64,000 nucleotides of DNA from CAVQBJ01 sp963710725 (GTDB lineage: Bacteria; Actinomycetota; Thermoleophilia; Solirubrobacterales; Solirubrobacteraceae): positions 372,001 to 436,000 of the forward strand of contig CAVQBJ010000008.1 of the NCBI GenBank assembly GCA_963710725.1, in the 5' to 3' direction. Positions 17,140-25,832 of this stretch are shown piece after piece. The stretch's first letter is position 1. The number at the start of each line of letters is the position of its first letter. The translations under genes were made by a program, and so were the position numbers. Below the pieces are notes generated by a model. The model saw only the letters and a list, made by a program, of their open reading frames with translations. It was not told where the DNA came from and did not search any database.

Positions 17140-17490
17140 GCTGGACGGCCCGGGGCGACGTCTTGACCGGCCCGGCGGCGGCCGGGGCGGCGGCCGGGCG
17201 GTCGGGTCGGCCCGGACGCCCCGGAGCGACGTCTTGACCGGCCCGGCGGCTGCCGGGGCGGCGGCGGGGCGGTCGGGGCGGCCCGGACGCCCCGGGGCGA
17301 CGTCTTGACCGGCCCGGCGGCGGCCGGGGCGGCGGCCGGGTGGTCGGGGCGGCCCGGACGCCCCGGAGCGACGTCTTGACCGGCCCGGCGGCGGCCGGGG
17401 CGGCGGCCGGGCGGTCGGGTCGGCCCGGACGCCCCGGAGCGACGTCTTGACCGGCCCGGCGGCGGCCGGGGCGGCGGGGGCGGCCTCGGG
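17140..17490. repeat. Five-copy 71-bp tandem repeat
   Basis: The marker GACGTCTTGACCGGCCCGG occurs at 17157, 17228, 17299, 17370 and 17441, exactly 71 bp apart each time. Copies differ by only a few bases; the first is incomplete on its left and the last diverges after ~45 bp. Because 71 is not a multiple of three, the array is not selected as coding sequence. There are no unique spacers, so it is not CRISPR. Each unit carries an AATII-type GACGTC palindrome and a TTGACC box in otherwise A/T-poor DNA. Confidence 0.95.
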
Positions 17491-17499
17491 TTAGGCGGC

Positions 17500-17737
17500 G
17501 ATGACAGATGCGCCCGGCGCGTCACGCTGTGCGTCAGTCGTGTGACGGAAGTGGTGCGCGAGTGTGCTGCCGGCCGGTTGCGCGGACGGCGTCGCGGGGG
17601 GTGTGCTCCCGCGTGGACGCCAGGCGGCCCACAATCGACCACACCCCCCGACCGACGGTCACGCGACCGTGACATATGCGCCCCGCGCGTGACGCCGTGC
17701 GTCCGGCGGGTAACCGAACGGCGCGCGAGTGTGACGC
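17500..17737. repeat. Diverged ~70-bp direct repeat pair
   Basis: Two related segments start near 17503 and 17667. They share a GACAnATGCGCCC core, then GCGCGT, then a CGTGCGTC-like block, and both end in GCGCGAGTGTG. They are about 164 bp apart and clearly diverged. Function unknown; they look like an older duplication beside the fresher 71-bp array. Confidence 0.6.
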
Positions 17738-18031
17738 GTTCGCCGGCGACGGCCGCGCCGCGCCGCGCCGCACCTCGACCGGCGGCGGCCCGCGCCCGCA
17801 CCTCGACCGGCGGCGGCCCGGGCGCGGCCCGGCGGCCCGGCCCCGGCGCGGCGGCCCGGGCGCGGCCCGGCGGCCCGGCCCCGGCCCGGCACGCCCCGCC
17901 CCGTCAGTCCAGAATGACCGGGGATACGCGGGCACACCCGCGCCTGAGCCCGCCCCGGCCTACGTCCCACCGCAAGCGACTGCCGATCGCCACCCGACCG
18001 CCAACCAAGACCAACACCAAGGGAGACCCCA

Positions 18032-18880
18032 ATGAAGATCGCCTTTCTCGGACTCGGCCGGATGGGCCGAGAGCTCGCGGCTCACCTGCTCGGCGACGAC
18101 CACCAGCTCATCGTCTGGAACCGCACACCATCGGCTGCCGAGGACCTCGTGCGACGCGGCGCGACCCTCGCGCCGACCGCGGCCGAGGCCGTCGACGGCG
18201 CCGCCGCCATCGTCACCGTCCTCTTCGGACCCGAGACGGTGCGCGCGGTGGTCACCGAGGCCGACCTGCCGATCGGCGAGGGCCAGCTGTGGATCGATAT
18301 CACCACGGTCGCTCCCACCGACGCAACGTCGTTCGCGCGCTGGTCGACCGAGCGCGGCGCGCGCTTCGCGCACTCACCGGTCGTCGGCTCGCTCGCCCCG
18401 GCCCGCGCCGGCGCGCTCGGCGTGCTCCTCGGGGGCAGCGCCGACGCCGTGGAAACGGCCAAGCCGATCGTCTCGCGCTGGGCGGATCCTGACCGCCTGC
18501 GGGTCTACGACACCCCGGCCAAGGCGGCCGCGGCCAAGCTCGTGGCCAACCTCGCCCTCGCCACGACGGCCCAGGGACTCGTCGAGGCACTGCGGCTCGG
18601 ACGCTCGGGAGACCTGGGCGTCGACGAGGTCCTCACGGCGCTCGACGGGACCCTCCTGTCGCCGATCGGGAACCTGAAGGGGGAGATGATCCGCAACGGC
18701 ACGTTCGGTGACACCCAGTTCTCGGCGGCGCTGCTGGCGAAGGATGTTCGGCTCATGCTGCACACGAGCGACCACCCGCTCCCGGCCGCCGGCGTCGCCT
18801 TCGAGTCACTCGACGAGGCCTGCCGCTCCGGTCACGCCAACGACGACTTCTCGGTGATCGCGGCGGGCGACAGCGCGTGA
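18032..18880 (+). CDS. NAD(P)-dependent beta-hydroxyacid dehydrogenase-like protein
   Basis: 282 residues of the 6-phosphogluconate/3-hydroxyisobutyrate dehydrogenase superfamily. The N-terminal Rossmann motif is F-L-G-L-G-R-M-G, followed by W-N-R-T, which favours NADP(H). The substrate loop appears as S-P-V-V-G-S, and the family catalytic lysine probably lies in A-A-A-K-L-V-A-N. An AAGGGAGA ribosome site precedes the ATG. The substrate is unknown; imine reductases and glyoxylate/succinic semialdehyde reductases also have this fold. Confidence 0.85.
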   Translation: MKIAFLGLGRMGRELAAHLLGDDHQLIVWNRTPSAAEDLVRRGATLAPTAAEAVDGAAAIVTVLFGPETVRAVVTEADLPIGEGQLWIDITTVAPTDATSFARWSTERGARFAHSPVVGSLAPARAGALGVLLGGSADAVETAKPIVSRWADPDRLRVYDTPAKAAAAKLVANLALATTAQGLVEALRLGRSGDLGVDEVLTALDGTLLSPIGNLKGEMIRNGTFGDTQFSAALLAKDVRLMLHTSDHPLPAAGVAFESLDEACRSGHANDDFSVIAAGDSA

Positions 18881-18943
18881 GCGGACCGGCGGCGCCGCCC
18901 CGGCGCCGCCCTTCCCGATCCGCTCCCTGGCGTGCCGAAGCCG

Positions 18944-20746
18944 CTAGGCCAGCCGCGCTTCGAGCGCCTTCAGCTGAGCGTGGAGCTCGGCCGGCAGCCG
19001 CTCGAACTTCGCGTAGTGCTTGTGGTACTGGGGCAGCTGGGCCGCCCACGCCTGCGGGTCGACCGACAGCACCGCGGCGAGGTCCTCCTCGGAGATGTCC
19101 AGGCCCTCGGTGTCGATCGCGCCGGGTGCCGGAACGAGGCCGATCGGCGACTCGACCGCCTCGGCCTCGCCGTCGCAGCGGCGGAACACCCACGCGAGCA
19201 CACGACTGTTCTCGCCGAATCCCGGCCACATGAAGTGGCCGTCGTCGTCCTTGCGGAACCAGTTGACGTAGAAGAACTTCGGCAGCTTGTCCGCGTCGCC
19301 GCGCTTGCCGATCTCCAGCCAGTGGGCGAAGTACTGCGCCATGTCATAGCCGCAGAACGGCAGCATCGCGAACGGATCGAAGCGCAGCGCCCCCACCTGC
19401 CCGGCCGCCGCGGCGGTCGTCTCGGAGGACATGACCGAGCCGAGGAAGACCCCGTGCTCGAAGTCCCGCGCCTCGTGCACGAGCGGCACGACCGACGCCC
19501 GGCGCCCCCCGAAGAGGATCGCGTCGATCGGCACCCCGGCCGGGTCGTCCCACTCGGGCGCCATCGCCGGGCACTGGGCGGCCGGCGTGGTGAAGCGGGC
19601 GTTCGGGTGCGCCGCCGGCGTCTCCGAGTTCGGCGTCCAGTCGTTGCGTCGCCAGTCGCGAAGGTGCGTGGGCTTCAACGCGGTCATCCCCTCCCACCAG
19701 ATGTCACCGTCGTCGGTGAGCGCGCAGTTGGTGAAGATGGTGTCGTGGCGGATCGTGCCCATCGCGCTCGGGTTCGTGTTCGCGCCGGTGCCGGGAGCGA
19801 CACCGAAGAAGCCGAACTCGGGATTGACGGCGTACAGGCGGCCGTCCTCGCCGAACTTCATCCACGCGATGTCGTCGCCGACGCACTCGACCTGCCAGCC
19901 GTCGAGCGTCGGGATGAGCATCGCCAGGTTCGTCTTGCCGCAGGCCGACGGGAAGGCTCCGGCGATGAACTTGACCTTCCCCTCCGGGGAGGTGAGCTTC
20001 AGGATGAGCATGTGCTCGGCCAGCCAGCCCTCGTCACGAGCCATCACCGACGCGATGCGCAGCGCGAAGCACTTCTTCCCGAGCAGCGCGTTACCGCCGT
20101 AACCCGAGCCGTACGACATGATCTCGCGCGTCTCGGGGAAGTGGACGATGTACTTGTTCTCGGCGTTGCACGGCCACGGAACGTCCTCCACGCCCTCGGT
20201 GAGCGGCATGCCCACCGAATGCAGGCAGGGCACGAAGTCACCTTTGTTCCCAAGGACCTCGAGGGCGCCCTGGCCCATGCGGGTCATGATCCGCATGCTG
20301 ACCGCCACGTAGGCCGAGTCTGTGACCTGGACGCCGATGTAGCTGTGATCGGAGCCGAGCGGTCCCATCGAGAACGGCACGACGTACATCGTGCGTCCCT
20401 GCATGCTGCCGCGGAACAGCTCGGTGAGCGCCTCGCGCATCTCGTCCGGCTCGCGCCAGTTGTTCGTCGGCCCGGCGTCCGCTTCATTCGCCGAGCAGAT
20501 GAACGTTCGGTCCTCGACGCGCGCCACGTCGCCGGGATCGGAGAGCGCGAGATAGGAGTTCGGGCGCTTGGCGTCGGACAGGCGCTCGAAGGTGCCGGCA
20601 TCGACGAGATCCTGGGCCAGCCGGTCGTACTCCTCGGCCGAGCCGTCGCACCAGTACACCGAGTCGGGCTGCGTGAGCGCAGCTACTTCCTGAACCCAGT
20701 TCAGCAGGCGGGCGTGTTTGGTCGGGGCGCTGGCGATGGTCTCCAT
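18944..20746 (-). CDS. pckG: Phosphoenolpyruvate carboxykinase (GTP)
   Basis: 600 residues, the usual length. The enzyme interconverts oxaloacetate + GTP and PEP + CO2 + GDP, the committed gluconeogenic step. The P-loop with the catalytic cysteine is visible as F-P-S-A-C-G-K-T-N. Further GTP-type signatures include Y-G-G-N-A-L-L-G-K-K-C and F-G-E-N-S-R-V-L-A-W. It lies downstream of, and on the same strand as, the MaoC hydratase gene but is separated from it by a terminator, so it likely has its own promoter in the ~85 bp before its ATG. Confidence 0.97.
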   Translation of the reverse strand: METIASAPTKHARLLNWVQEVAALTQPDSVYWCDGSAEEYDRLAQDLVDAGTFERLSDAKRPNSYLALSDPGDVARVEDRTFICSANEADAGPTNNWREPDEMREALTELFRGSMQGRTMYVVPFSMGPLGSDHSYIGVQVTDSAYVAVSMRIMTRMGQGALEVLGNKGDFVPCLHSVGMPLTEGVEDVPWPCNAENKYIVHFPETREIMSYGSGYGGNALLGKKCFALRIASVMARDEGWLAEHMLILKLTSPEGKVKFIAGAFPSACGKTNLAMLIPTLDGWQVECVGDDIAWMKFGEDGRLYAVNPEFGFFGVAPGTGANTNPSAMGTIRHDTIFTNCALTDDGDIWWEGMTALKPTHLRDWRRNDWTPNSETPAAHPNARFTTPAAQCPAMAPEWDDPAGVPIDAILFGGRRASVVPLVHEARDFEHGVFLGSVMSSETTAAAAGQVGALRFDPFAMLPFCGYDMAQYFAHWLEIGKRGDADKLPKFFYVNWFRKDDDGHFMWPGFGENSRVLAWVFRRCDGEAEAVESPIGLVPAPGAIDTEGLDISEEDLAAVLSVDPQAWAAQLPQYHKHYAKFERLPAELHAQLKALEARLA

Positions 20747-20832
20747 ATAGTCGACGATGCTCCTTCCTAGGATGGCGGCAGTACGGCGCGAATCAGCGTC
20801 GGTGTCGGGCGATGCCCGCGTTGGGGTGCAAC

Positions 20833-20861
20833 AAAAAACGGAAAAAGCCCGGGCTTCGGGC
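20833..20861 (-). terminator. Intrinsic terminator of the MaoC gene
   Basis: Read on the minus strand: GCCCG-AAGCC-CGGGC followed by TTTTTCCGTTTTTT. It sits ~70 bp beyond the MaoC stop and ~87 bp before the pckG start, so it insulates pckG from the upstream gene. Confidence 0.8.
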
Positions 20862-20931
20862 GAGACCGAGAAGCCTACCGTGCCCGAGCCGGAATCGAAA
20901 GCGTGTTTACAAGTCCCACCAATGTGGGCTT

Positions 20932-21465
20932 TTACGCTTCCGCCGGCGCTTCACCCGGGTTCTTGCGCGGCACGAGCACCAGCCGCTTGAACTCGGCGAC
21001 GAGCACGCCGTCCTGGTTGAGCACGCGCGTGTGCACGCGGACCGTGCCGCGATCGGGCTTGCTGCGCGACTCGTTCTTCTCGAGAACCTCGGACTCCACG
21101 AACAGCGTGTCGCCGTGGAACACCGGGTTCGGGTGCGAGAGCTCATCGGTGGCAAGGTTGGCGATCGCCTTGCCGCTGACGTCGCTCACCGACAGGCCAA
21201 GCGCGAGCGAGTAGACGTACGGGCCGACGACGACGTTGCGCCCCTGCTGGGACTGCTTGGCGTACACGTCGTTCAGGTGCAGCGGGTGGTGGTTCATCGT
21301 CAGCAGGCAGAAGAGGTGGTCGTCGTACTCGGTCACCGTCTTGGCCGGCCAGTGCTTGTAGACCGCGCCGACCTCGAATTCCTCGAGGTAGCGGCCGTAG
21401 GGGTGGGCGCCGGAGGCCTCGCGCACGGCCTGGTCGGTCTCCACGGAGCTGATGGTGTCGGTCAT
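20932..21465 (-). CDS. MaoC-family enoyl-CoA hydratase (itaconyl/mesaconyl-CoA hydratase-like)
   Basis: 177 residues, a single hot-dog domain. The family motif L-L-T-M-N-H-H-P-L-H-L-N-D and the S-V-S-D-V-S-G-K and L-S-H-P-N-P-V-F stretches resemble the single-domain hydratases that add water to itaconyl- or mesaconyl-CoA, such as the mycobacterial protein next to the CitE-like lyase Rv2498c; this comparison is from memory. The ATG at 21465 gives the proper N-terminus. It is divergent from the malyl/citramalyl-CoA lyase gene, whose substrate it would make. A generic (R)-specific enoyl-CoA hydratase is the alternative. Confidence 0.8.
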   Translation of the reverse strand: MTDTISSVETDQAVREASGAHPYGRYLEEFEVGAVYKHWPAKTVTEYDDHLFCLLTMNHHPLHLNDVYAKQSQQGRNVVVGPYVYSLALGLSVSDVSGKAIANLATDELSHPNPVFHGDTLFVESEVLEKNESRSKPDRGTVRVHTRVLNQDGVLVAEFKRLVLVPRKNPGEAPAEA

Positions 21466-21708
21466 GGGGTGTCTCGTTGTCTCCTGTGCGTGAGGGATGG
21501 TCGCGCCGCATGTCCTGGGCGGCGAGGAGGCGTGGGCGGAGCCGCGGGCGGCACCGACAGCGGCGCCGCAGCCGGCACCGGATCCATTCCGGCTCACCGG
21601 CGCACGCGCCGTCGCGGAACCAAGAATCCTAGTGGGGATGCGGCCGCACCGGCAAAGAAAGGGCCAGCGGGGTAGCGTTCAGGGCAACCTGACAAGGAGA
21701 TCCCCGAC
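21466..21708. promoter_or_regulatory. Divergent promoter region, MaoC hydratase / CoA-ester lyase
   Basis: 243 bp between the starts of two divergent genes that would act in sequence. No clear operator palindrome was found by eye. An AAGGAG ribosome site at 21694-21699 serves the GTG start of the lyase. Confidence 0.5.
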
Positions 21709-22779
21709 GTGCGCAACCCCCGCGACTTCTTCACCCCCCTTGCCATCGGCGCGCCCGAGCCGCTGCGCGAGATCCCGTTCCCGCCCTCGCGGATGATCCA
21801 CTTCCTCGACGCGAGCAACGAGAAGATGCGCGCGAAGGCCGGTGACATCGCCGCGAAGACCGACATCCTGCTCGGGAATCTCGAGGACGCGGTGCCGGTC
21901 GACCGTAAGATCGCCGCCCGTGAGGGACTGGTCGAGGTGGCCAAGACGACCGACCTCGGCTCGACCGCGCTGTGGACGCGGGTCAACTCGCTCGAATCGC
22001 CGTGGGTGCTCGACGACATCACGACGCTTGTCACCGAGATCGGCGACAAGCTCGAGGTGATCATGGTCCCGAAGGTCGAGGGGCCGTGGGACATCCACTA
22101 CGTCGACCGCCTCCTCGCCCAGCTGGAGGCGAAGGCCGGCCTGGAGCGGCCGATCCTCGTGCACGCGATCCTCGAGACCGCGCTCGGCGTGGCCAACCTC
22201 GAGGAGATCGCCGCGGCGAGTCCGCGTATGCAGGGCATGAGCTTCGGCCCGGCCGACCTCGCCGCCTCGCGGCGCATGAAGACGACACGGGTCGGCGGCG
22301 GTCACCCCGGCTACCGCGTGATGTCCGATCCCGATCTCGAGGATCCCGAGGCGCCGCGCATCACGGCGCAGCAGGACCTCTGGCACTACTCGATCGGGCG
22401 CATGGTCGACGCCTGCACCTCGGTGGGCATCCTCCCCTTCTACGGCCCGTTCGGCGACATCAAGGATGTCGAGGGCTGCGAGACGCAGTTCCGCGCGGCC
22501 TTCCTGATGGGCTGCGTCGGCGCCTGGTCGCTTCACCCGGCGCAGATCGACATCGCCAAGCGCGTGTTCAGCCCCGATCCCGAGGAGGTGCGCTTCGCCA
22601 AGAAGGTGATCGAGGCGATCCCCGACGGCCGCGGCGTGCACATGATCGACGGCAAGATGCAGGACGACGCCACCTGGAAGCAGTGCCAGGTGATGGTCTC
22701 CCTCGCGCGCCTGCTCGCCGAGAAGGATCCCGAGCTGGCCGAGGCCTATGGGTTCGAGCCGGCGGCAGCCGGCGCATAG
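21709..22779 (+). CDS. mcl: L-malyl-CoA/beta-methylmalyl-CoA/citramalyl-CoA lyase (HpcH/HpaI-CitE family)
   Basis: 356 residues from GTG with an AAGGAG site 9 bp upstream. The sequence strongly recalls the Chloroflexus-type malyl-CoA lyase in length and in P-S-R-M-I-H-F, L-G-N-L-E-D-A-V, M-V-P-K-V-E-G-P-W-D-I-H-Y and K-T-T-R-V-G-G-G-H-P blocks. Magnesium ligands of the TIM barrel would be the E of N-L-E-D and the E of I-L-E-T. Such enzymes cleave malyl-CoA to acetyl-CoA + glyoxylate, methylmalyl-CoA to propionyl-CoA + glyoxylate, and some cleave citramalyl-CoA to acetyl-CoA + pyruvate. Which one applies is not decidable from sequence. A hydratase is divergent and a CoA-ligase operon lies 1.8 kb downstream. 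Confidence 0.88.
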   Translation: MRNPRDFFTPLAIGAPEPLREIPFPPSRMIHFLDASNEKMRAKAGDIAAKTDILLGNLEDAVPVDRKIAAREGLVEVAKTTDLGSTALWTRVNSLESPWVLDDITTLVTEIGDKLEVIMVPKVEGPWDIHYVDRLLAQLEAKAGLERPILVHAILETALGVANLEEIAAASPRMQGMSFGPADLAASRRMKTTRVGGGHPGYRVMSDPDLEDPEAPRITAQQDLWHYSIGRMVDACTSVGILPFYGPFGDIKDVEGCETQFRAAFLMGCVGAWSLHPAQIDIAKRVFSPDPEEVRFAKKVIEAIPDGRGVHMIDGKMQDDATWKQCQVMVSLARLLAEKDPELAEAYGFEPAAAGA

Positions 22780-22931
22780 CGTTGTCTACGAATCCGGGCC
22801 CGCGCAGTCGCGCCCGCGCCCAACCGGTGCGGGCCGACCACTAATAGCGCGCAACGCTGTGCGCGCGCACCACCGGGAAGCCCCTACGGTGTCCTTGGCC
22901 GCACCACCACCCGACAAGGAGGCCGGGGCCA

Positions 22932-24434
22932 GTGGCAGCGATCCGCATCCCACTACGCACCGCCATCGCCCTGACGCTCGCCGTCGCGCTCGTCGCCGGG
23001 GCACTGGCCGCGCCCGCGGTGCACGCCGACTCTCCGATCGCCCAGCCCTCGCTGCCCCTCGGCCACGCCGGTCGCTGGATCACCGACGCATCGGGGCGCG
23101 TGGTGATCGTCCACGGGCTCAACCAGGTGATGAAGATCGCCCCGTACGAGCCCTCCCAAGACGGCTTCGGCGACGCCGACGCGGCCTTCCTCGCCGCCGC
23201 CGGTTTCAACGCCGTGCGTCTCGGCGTGATCTGGGCGGCGGTGGAGCCCCAGCCCGGTGTGTACAACGACGCGTATCTCGCCTCGATCCGCGAGACGGTC
23301 AGCACGCTGGCCCGCCACGGAATCGTGTCGCTGCTCGACCTCCACCAGGACCTCTACAGCGACACCTTCCAGGGCGAGGGAGCGCCGGACTGGGCCGTCC
23401 AGACCGGGGGGCTACCCAACCCCAGCGACGGCTTCACGTGGGACTATTTCCTCAACCCCGCCCTCGAGCACGCCTTCGACGCCTTCTATGCGAACGCCCC
23501 CGGGCCGGGGGGCGTCGGCTTGGCGGATCGGTTCGCCGCCACGTGGGCGCACGTCGCCGCCTACTTCCGCGGCAACCCCGACGTACTCGGCTACGAACTG
23601 CTCAACGAGCCGTTCCCGGGAACGATCTGGGAGACCTGCCTGCTTCCGGTTATCGGTTGCCCGGCCGCCGACGCCAGGATCACGGCGCTGTATCGCAAGG
23701 TCGATGCGGCGATCCGCGCGGTGGACCCGTCGACCCTCGTCTGGTACGAGCCCAACGGGCTGTTCGGCCTCGGAGCGGTGACCGATCTCGGTTCGATCGG
23801 AGATCCGAACGCGGGCTTCGCGTTCCACGACTACTGCTCGCTGGTGCCGCTGACGAACAGCAACCTGGGCTGTGACCCGGTCGACGACGCGGTGTTCGCG
23901 CACGCCGCCCGCTATGTGCAAGGGCACGGCGTCGCGGAGCTCGAGACGGAGTTCGGAGCGACGAATGCCGCCGACAACCTGAACGCGATGGTCCGCCGCG
24001 CGGACAGCAACATGGTCGGCTGGCTGGAATGGGCGTTCACCGGGAACGACATCACGAGCATCGACAGCGCAGCACAGGCGCTGGTGTACGACCCGAGCCA
24101 GCCGCCGGTCGGCGCGAACGTCAACAGCGCGAAGCTGGACATCCTGGCCGAGCCGTATCCCCAACTCGTGTCCGGCACCCCGCTGAGCTACGGCTTCCAG
24201 CCGGCCAGCGGCACGTTCACGCTGACCTACAGCACCGAGCGCGCGGACGGCGCCGGTGCGTTCGCCGCCGGCTCGGAGACCGATGTCGCGCTTCCCGAAA
24301 TCCAGTTCCCGAACGGCTATGCGGTCGCCGCCGACGGCGCCGCGGTCGCCTCCGCGCCCGACGCCCCGCTGCTGCGCCTGCGATCCGTGCCGGGCACGGC
24401 GACGGTATCGGTCACCGTGACACCGCTCCCGTGA
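22932..24434 (+). CDS. Secreted glycoside hydrolase family 5 (endoglycoceramidase-like)
   Basis: 500 residues from GTG. A signal peptide covers ~1-32 (ending A-V-H-A-D). The GH5 barrel has the acid/base in L-L-N-E226-P and the nucleophile in E-T-E340-F-G. The H-G-L-N-Q opening and L-L-D-L-H-Q-D-L-Y motif match the endoglycoceramidase-type subfamily, which splits glycan from glycolipids; steryl-glucosidase activity is an alternative. The last ~90 residues form a small beta domain. It stands alone between the lyase and CoA-ligase genes and does not fit their pathway. Confidence 0.85.
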   Translation: MAAIRIPLRTAIALTLAVALVAGALAAPAVHADSPIAQPSLPLGHAGRWITDASGRVVIVHGLNQVMKIAPYEPSQDGFGDADAAFLAAAGFNAVRLGVIWAAVEPQPGVYNDAYLASIRETVSTLARHGIVSLLDLHQDLYSDTFQGEGAPDWAVQTGGLPNPSDGFTWDYFLNPALEHAFDAFYANAPGPGGVGLADRFAATWAHVAAYFRGNPDVLGYELLNEPFPGTIWETCLLPVIGCPAADARITALYRKVDAAIRAVDPSTLVWYEPNGLFGLGAVTDLGSIGDPNAGFAFHDYCSLVPLTNSNLGCDPVDDAVFAHAARYVQGHGVAELETEFGATNAADNLNAMVRRADSNMVGWLEWAFTGNDITSIDSAAQALVYDPSQPPVGANVNSAKLDILAEPYPQLVSGTPLSYGFQPASGTFTLTYSTERADGAGAFAAGSETDVALPEIQFPNGYAVAADGAAVASAPDAPLLRLRSVPGTATVSVTVTPLP

Positions 24435-24537
24435 TCGGGGGCAGCCGCGGGCCGGCATCGTCTCGCTGCCGCCGACAGGCGGCACCCGCTAGGGTTCCCG
24501 GCCGCCGACCCCACTAGCAGGGAGCTGTTCCAACGCC

Positions 24538-25746
24538 ATGCGCTTCTACGAGTACGAGGCGCGCGAGATCGTCAAGCGCGCCGGCATCCCCGTCACCGAC
24601 TACGGCTTCACGACCGACGCCGGAGAGGCGCGCAGCATCGCTGAGCGCATCGGTGGCTCGACCGTCATCAAGTCCCAGGTCCTCAGCGGCGGCCGCATGA
24701 AGGCCGGCGGCGTGCAGTTCGCCGACACGCCCGAGGAGGCCGAGGCCCACGCCGCCACCGTCCTGAAGCTCGAGATCAACGGGCACATGCCGCGCGGCGT
24801 GCTCGTCGACCCGAAGGCGGACGTCAAGCAGGAGTACTACGCCGGCGTGGTGTGGGACGGCATTCGCAAGCAGCCGGTGATGCTGTTCAGCGACATGGGC
24901 GGCATCGACATCGAGGAGGTCGCCGCCACGCACCCGGACCACGTCGGGCGCGGTCACTTCTCGAACATCCTGCCGCTCTCGGACTTCCAGGCCAAGCAGG
25001 TGATCGCCGCGACCGGCGTGACGGGGTCCCGCCTCAACAAGCTCGTCCCGATCCTCACGCGACTCGCGCGTCTGTTCGTCCAGTACGACATGACGCTTGC
25101 CGAGATCAACCCGATCGGCGAGCTGCAGGACGGCAGCTTCGTGGCCCTCGATGCGCACATGGAGATGGAGAACGAGGGCCGCCCGCGCCAGGCCAAGCTC
25201 CTCCGGGACCTCGGCGTCGCGCCCGAGGAGACGCGCCAGGCCCGCGAGGCGACGCCGTTCGAGCTCGCCGGCGACGCCGTTGACGCCCAGGACCACCGTG
25301 GCGTGGCCGGCAACGTGACGGAGTTCGATGGCAATCTCGGCCTCGTCATCGGCGCCGGCGGCGGCTCGCTGACGCTCTTCGACGCGGTACGGGCCCACGG
25401 CGGCAAGCCGGCCAACTACTGCGAGATCGGCGGCAACCCGTCAGTGGCCAAGGCCTGCGGCCTCGCCAAGCTCGTCCTGCAGAAGCCGGGCGTCGACAAG
25501 ATCGCGGTGATGATGTCGATCGTCTCCAACACGCGCGTGGACATCGTCGCGCGCGGCGTCATCAAGGCGTGTCTCGAGCTCGGCTACGACCCGGCCGAGA
25601 AGATCGCCATCTTCCGCATCCCGGGCGCCTGGGAGGAAGAGGGCTTCAAGATCCTGCGCAAGTACGGCGTCGACTACGCCGACCGCTCGGTGTCGCTGCA
25701 CGAGGCAGCCGGGCGCGCCGTCGAGAAGATCGGAATGGCGGCGTGA
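24538..25746 (+). CDS. Succinyl-CoA-synthetase-like CoA ligase, beta subunit
   Basis: 402 residues. N-terminal ATP-grasp (Y-E-Y-E-A-R-E-I start, K-S-Q-V-L-S-G-G-R-M-K-A-G-G nucleotide loop) and C-terminal CoA-ligase fold. Deviations from standard SucC are clear: the canonical V-N-G-A-G region reads V-I-G-A-G-G-G-S, the D-V-G-G-G-A loop reads E-I-G-G-N-P-S, and the N-I-F-G-G-I phosphohistidine-facing motif is M-S-I-V-S-N-T. The acid substrate may therefore be other than succinate: malate, citrate, itaconate or citramalate are options. It is first in an operon with the alpha subunit and a ferredoxin-like protein. Confidence 0.85.
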   Translation: MRFYEYEAREIVKRAGIPVTDYGFTTDAGEARSIAERIGGSTVIKSQVLSGGRMKAGGVQFADTPEEAEAHAATVLKLEINGHMPRGVLVDPKADVKQEYYAGVVWDGIRKQPVMLFSDMGGIDIEEVAATHPDHVGRGHFSNILPLSDFQAKQVIAATGVTGSRLNKLVPILTRLARLFVQYDMTLAEINPIGELQDGSFVALDAHMEMENEGRPRQAKLLRDLGVAPEETRQAREATPFELAGDAVDAQDHRGVAGNVTEFDGNLGLVIGAGGGSLTLFDAVRAHGGKPANYCEIGGNPSVAKACGLAKLVLQKPGVDKIAVMMSIVSNTRVDIVARGVIKACLELGYDPAEKIAIFRIPGAWEEEGFKILRKYGVDYADRSVSLHEAAGRAVEKIGMAA

Positions 25747-25832
25747 GCGCCGCCATGGTCAAGGGCGACCGGACGGAGCCCGCAGCCATCAAGACGCGGG
25801 GCCGCAGGCCCCGCGGAGGTACCCACTCATGA
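25743..25832 (+). CDS. Possible 29-residue coupling ORF between CoA-ligase subunits
   Basis: A frame opens at GTG in a GTGA overlap with the beta-subunit stop and closes at TGA in an ATGA overlap with the alpha-subunit start, so it fills the gap exactly. The product would be small and basic (begins V-S-A-A-M-V-K). No ribosome site of its own is obvious. Either a coupling peptide or chance; the same layout recurs in the next gap. Confidence 0.35.
   Translation: MSAAMVKGDRTEPAAIKTRGRRPRGGTHS
25796..25814 (+). promoter_or_regulatory. Intercistronic hairpin before the alpha subunit
   Basis: Perfect 8-bp stem GCGGGGCC / GGCCCCGC with a 3-nt GCA loop, directly followed by the GGAGGT ribosome site (25815-25820). 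It could stabilise mRNA ends or limit ribosome access. Confidence 0.65.

Larger units (their letters stand above)
17083..18031. other. Long GC-extreme non-coding region
   Basis: This gap of almost 950 bp has no convincing gene. The open frames across it are by-products of near-absence of A/T and give repetitive Arg/Pro/Gly polypeptides. It holds a 71-bp tandem repeat array, a diverged ~70-bp direct repeat pair, and a third block (17771-17895) of shorter repeats: CACCTCGACCGGCGGCGG twice, 28 bp apart, then two copies of a GGGCGCGGCCCGG unit about 38 bp apart. The last ~50 bp hold the ribosome site of the downstream dehydrogenase. Confidence 0.8.

Noticed and set aside
17140..17490. CRISPR array
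   Set aside because: The whole 71-bp unit is repeated, with no unique spacers and no cas genes nearby.
17067..17801. A repetitive 244-residue minus-strand frame over the 71-bp array
   Set aside because: The repeat period is not a multiple of three, so the peptide repeat changes frame from copy to copy; not a selected protein.
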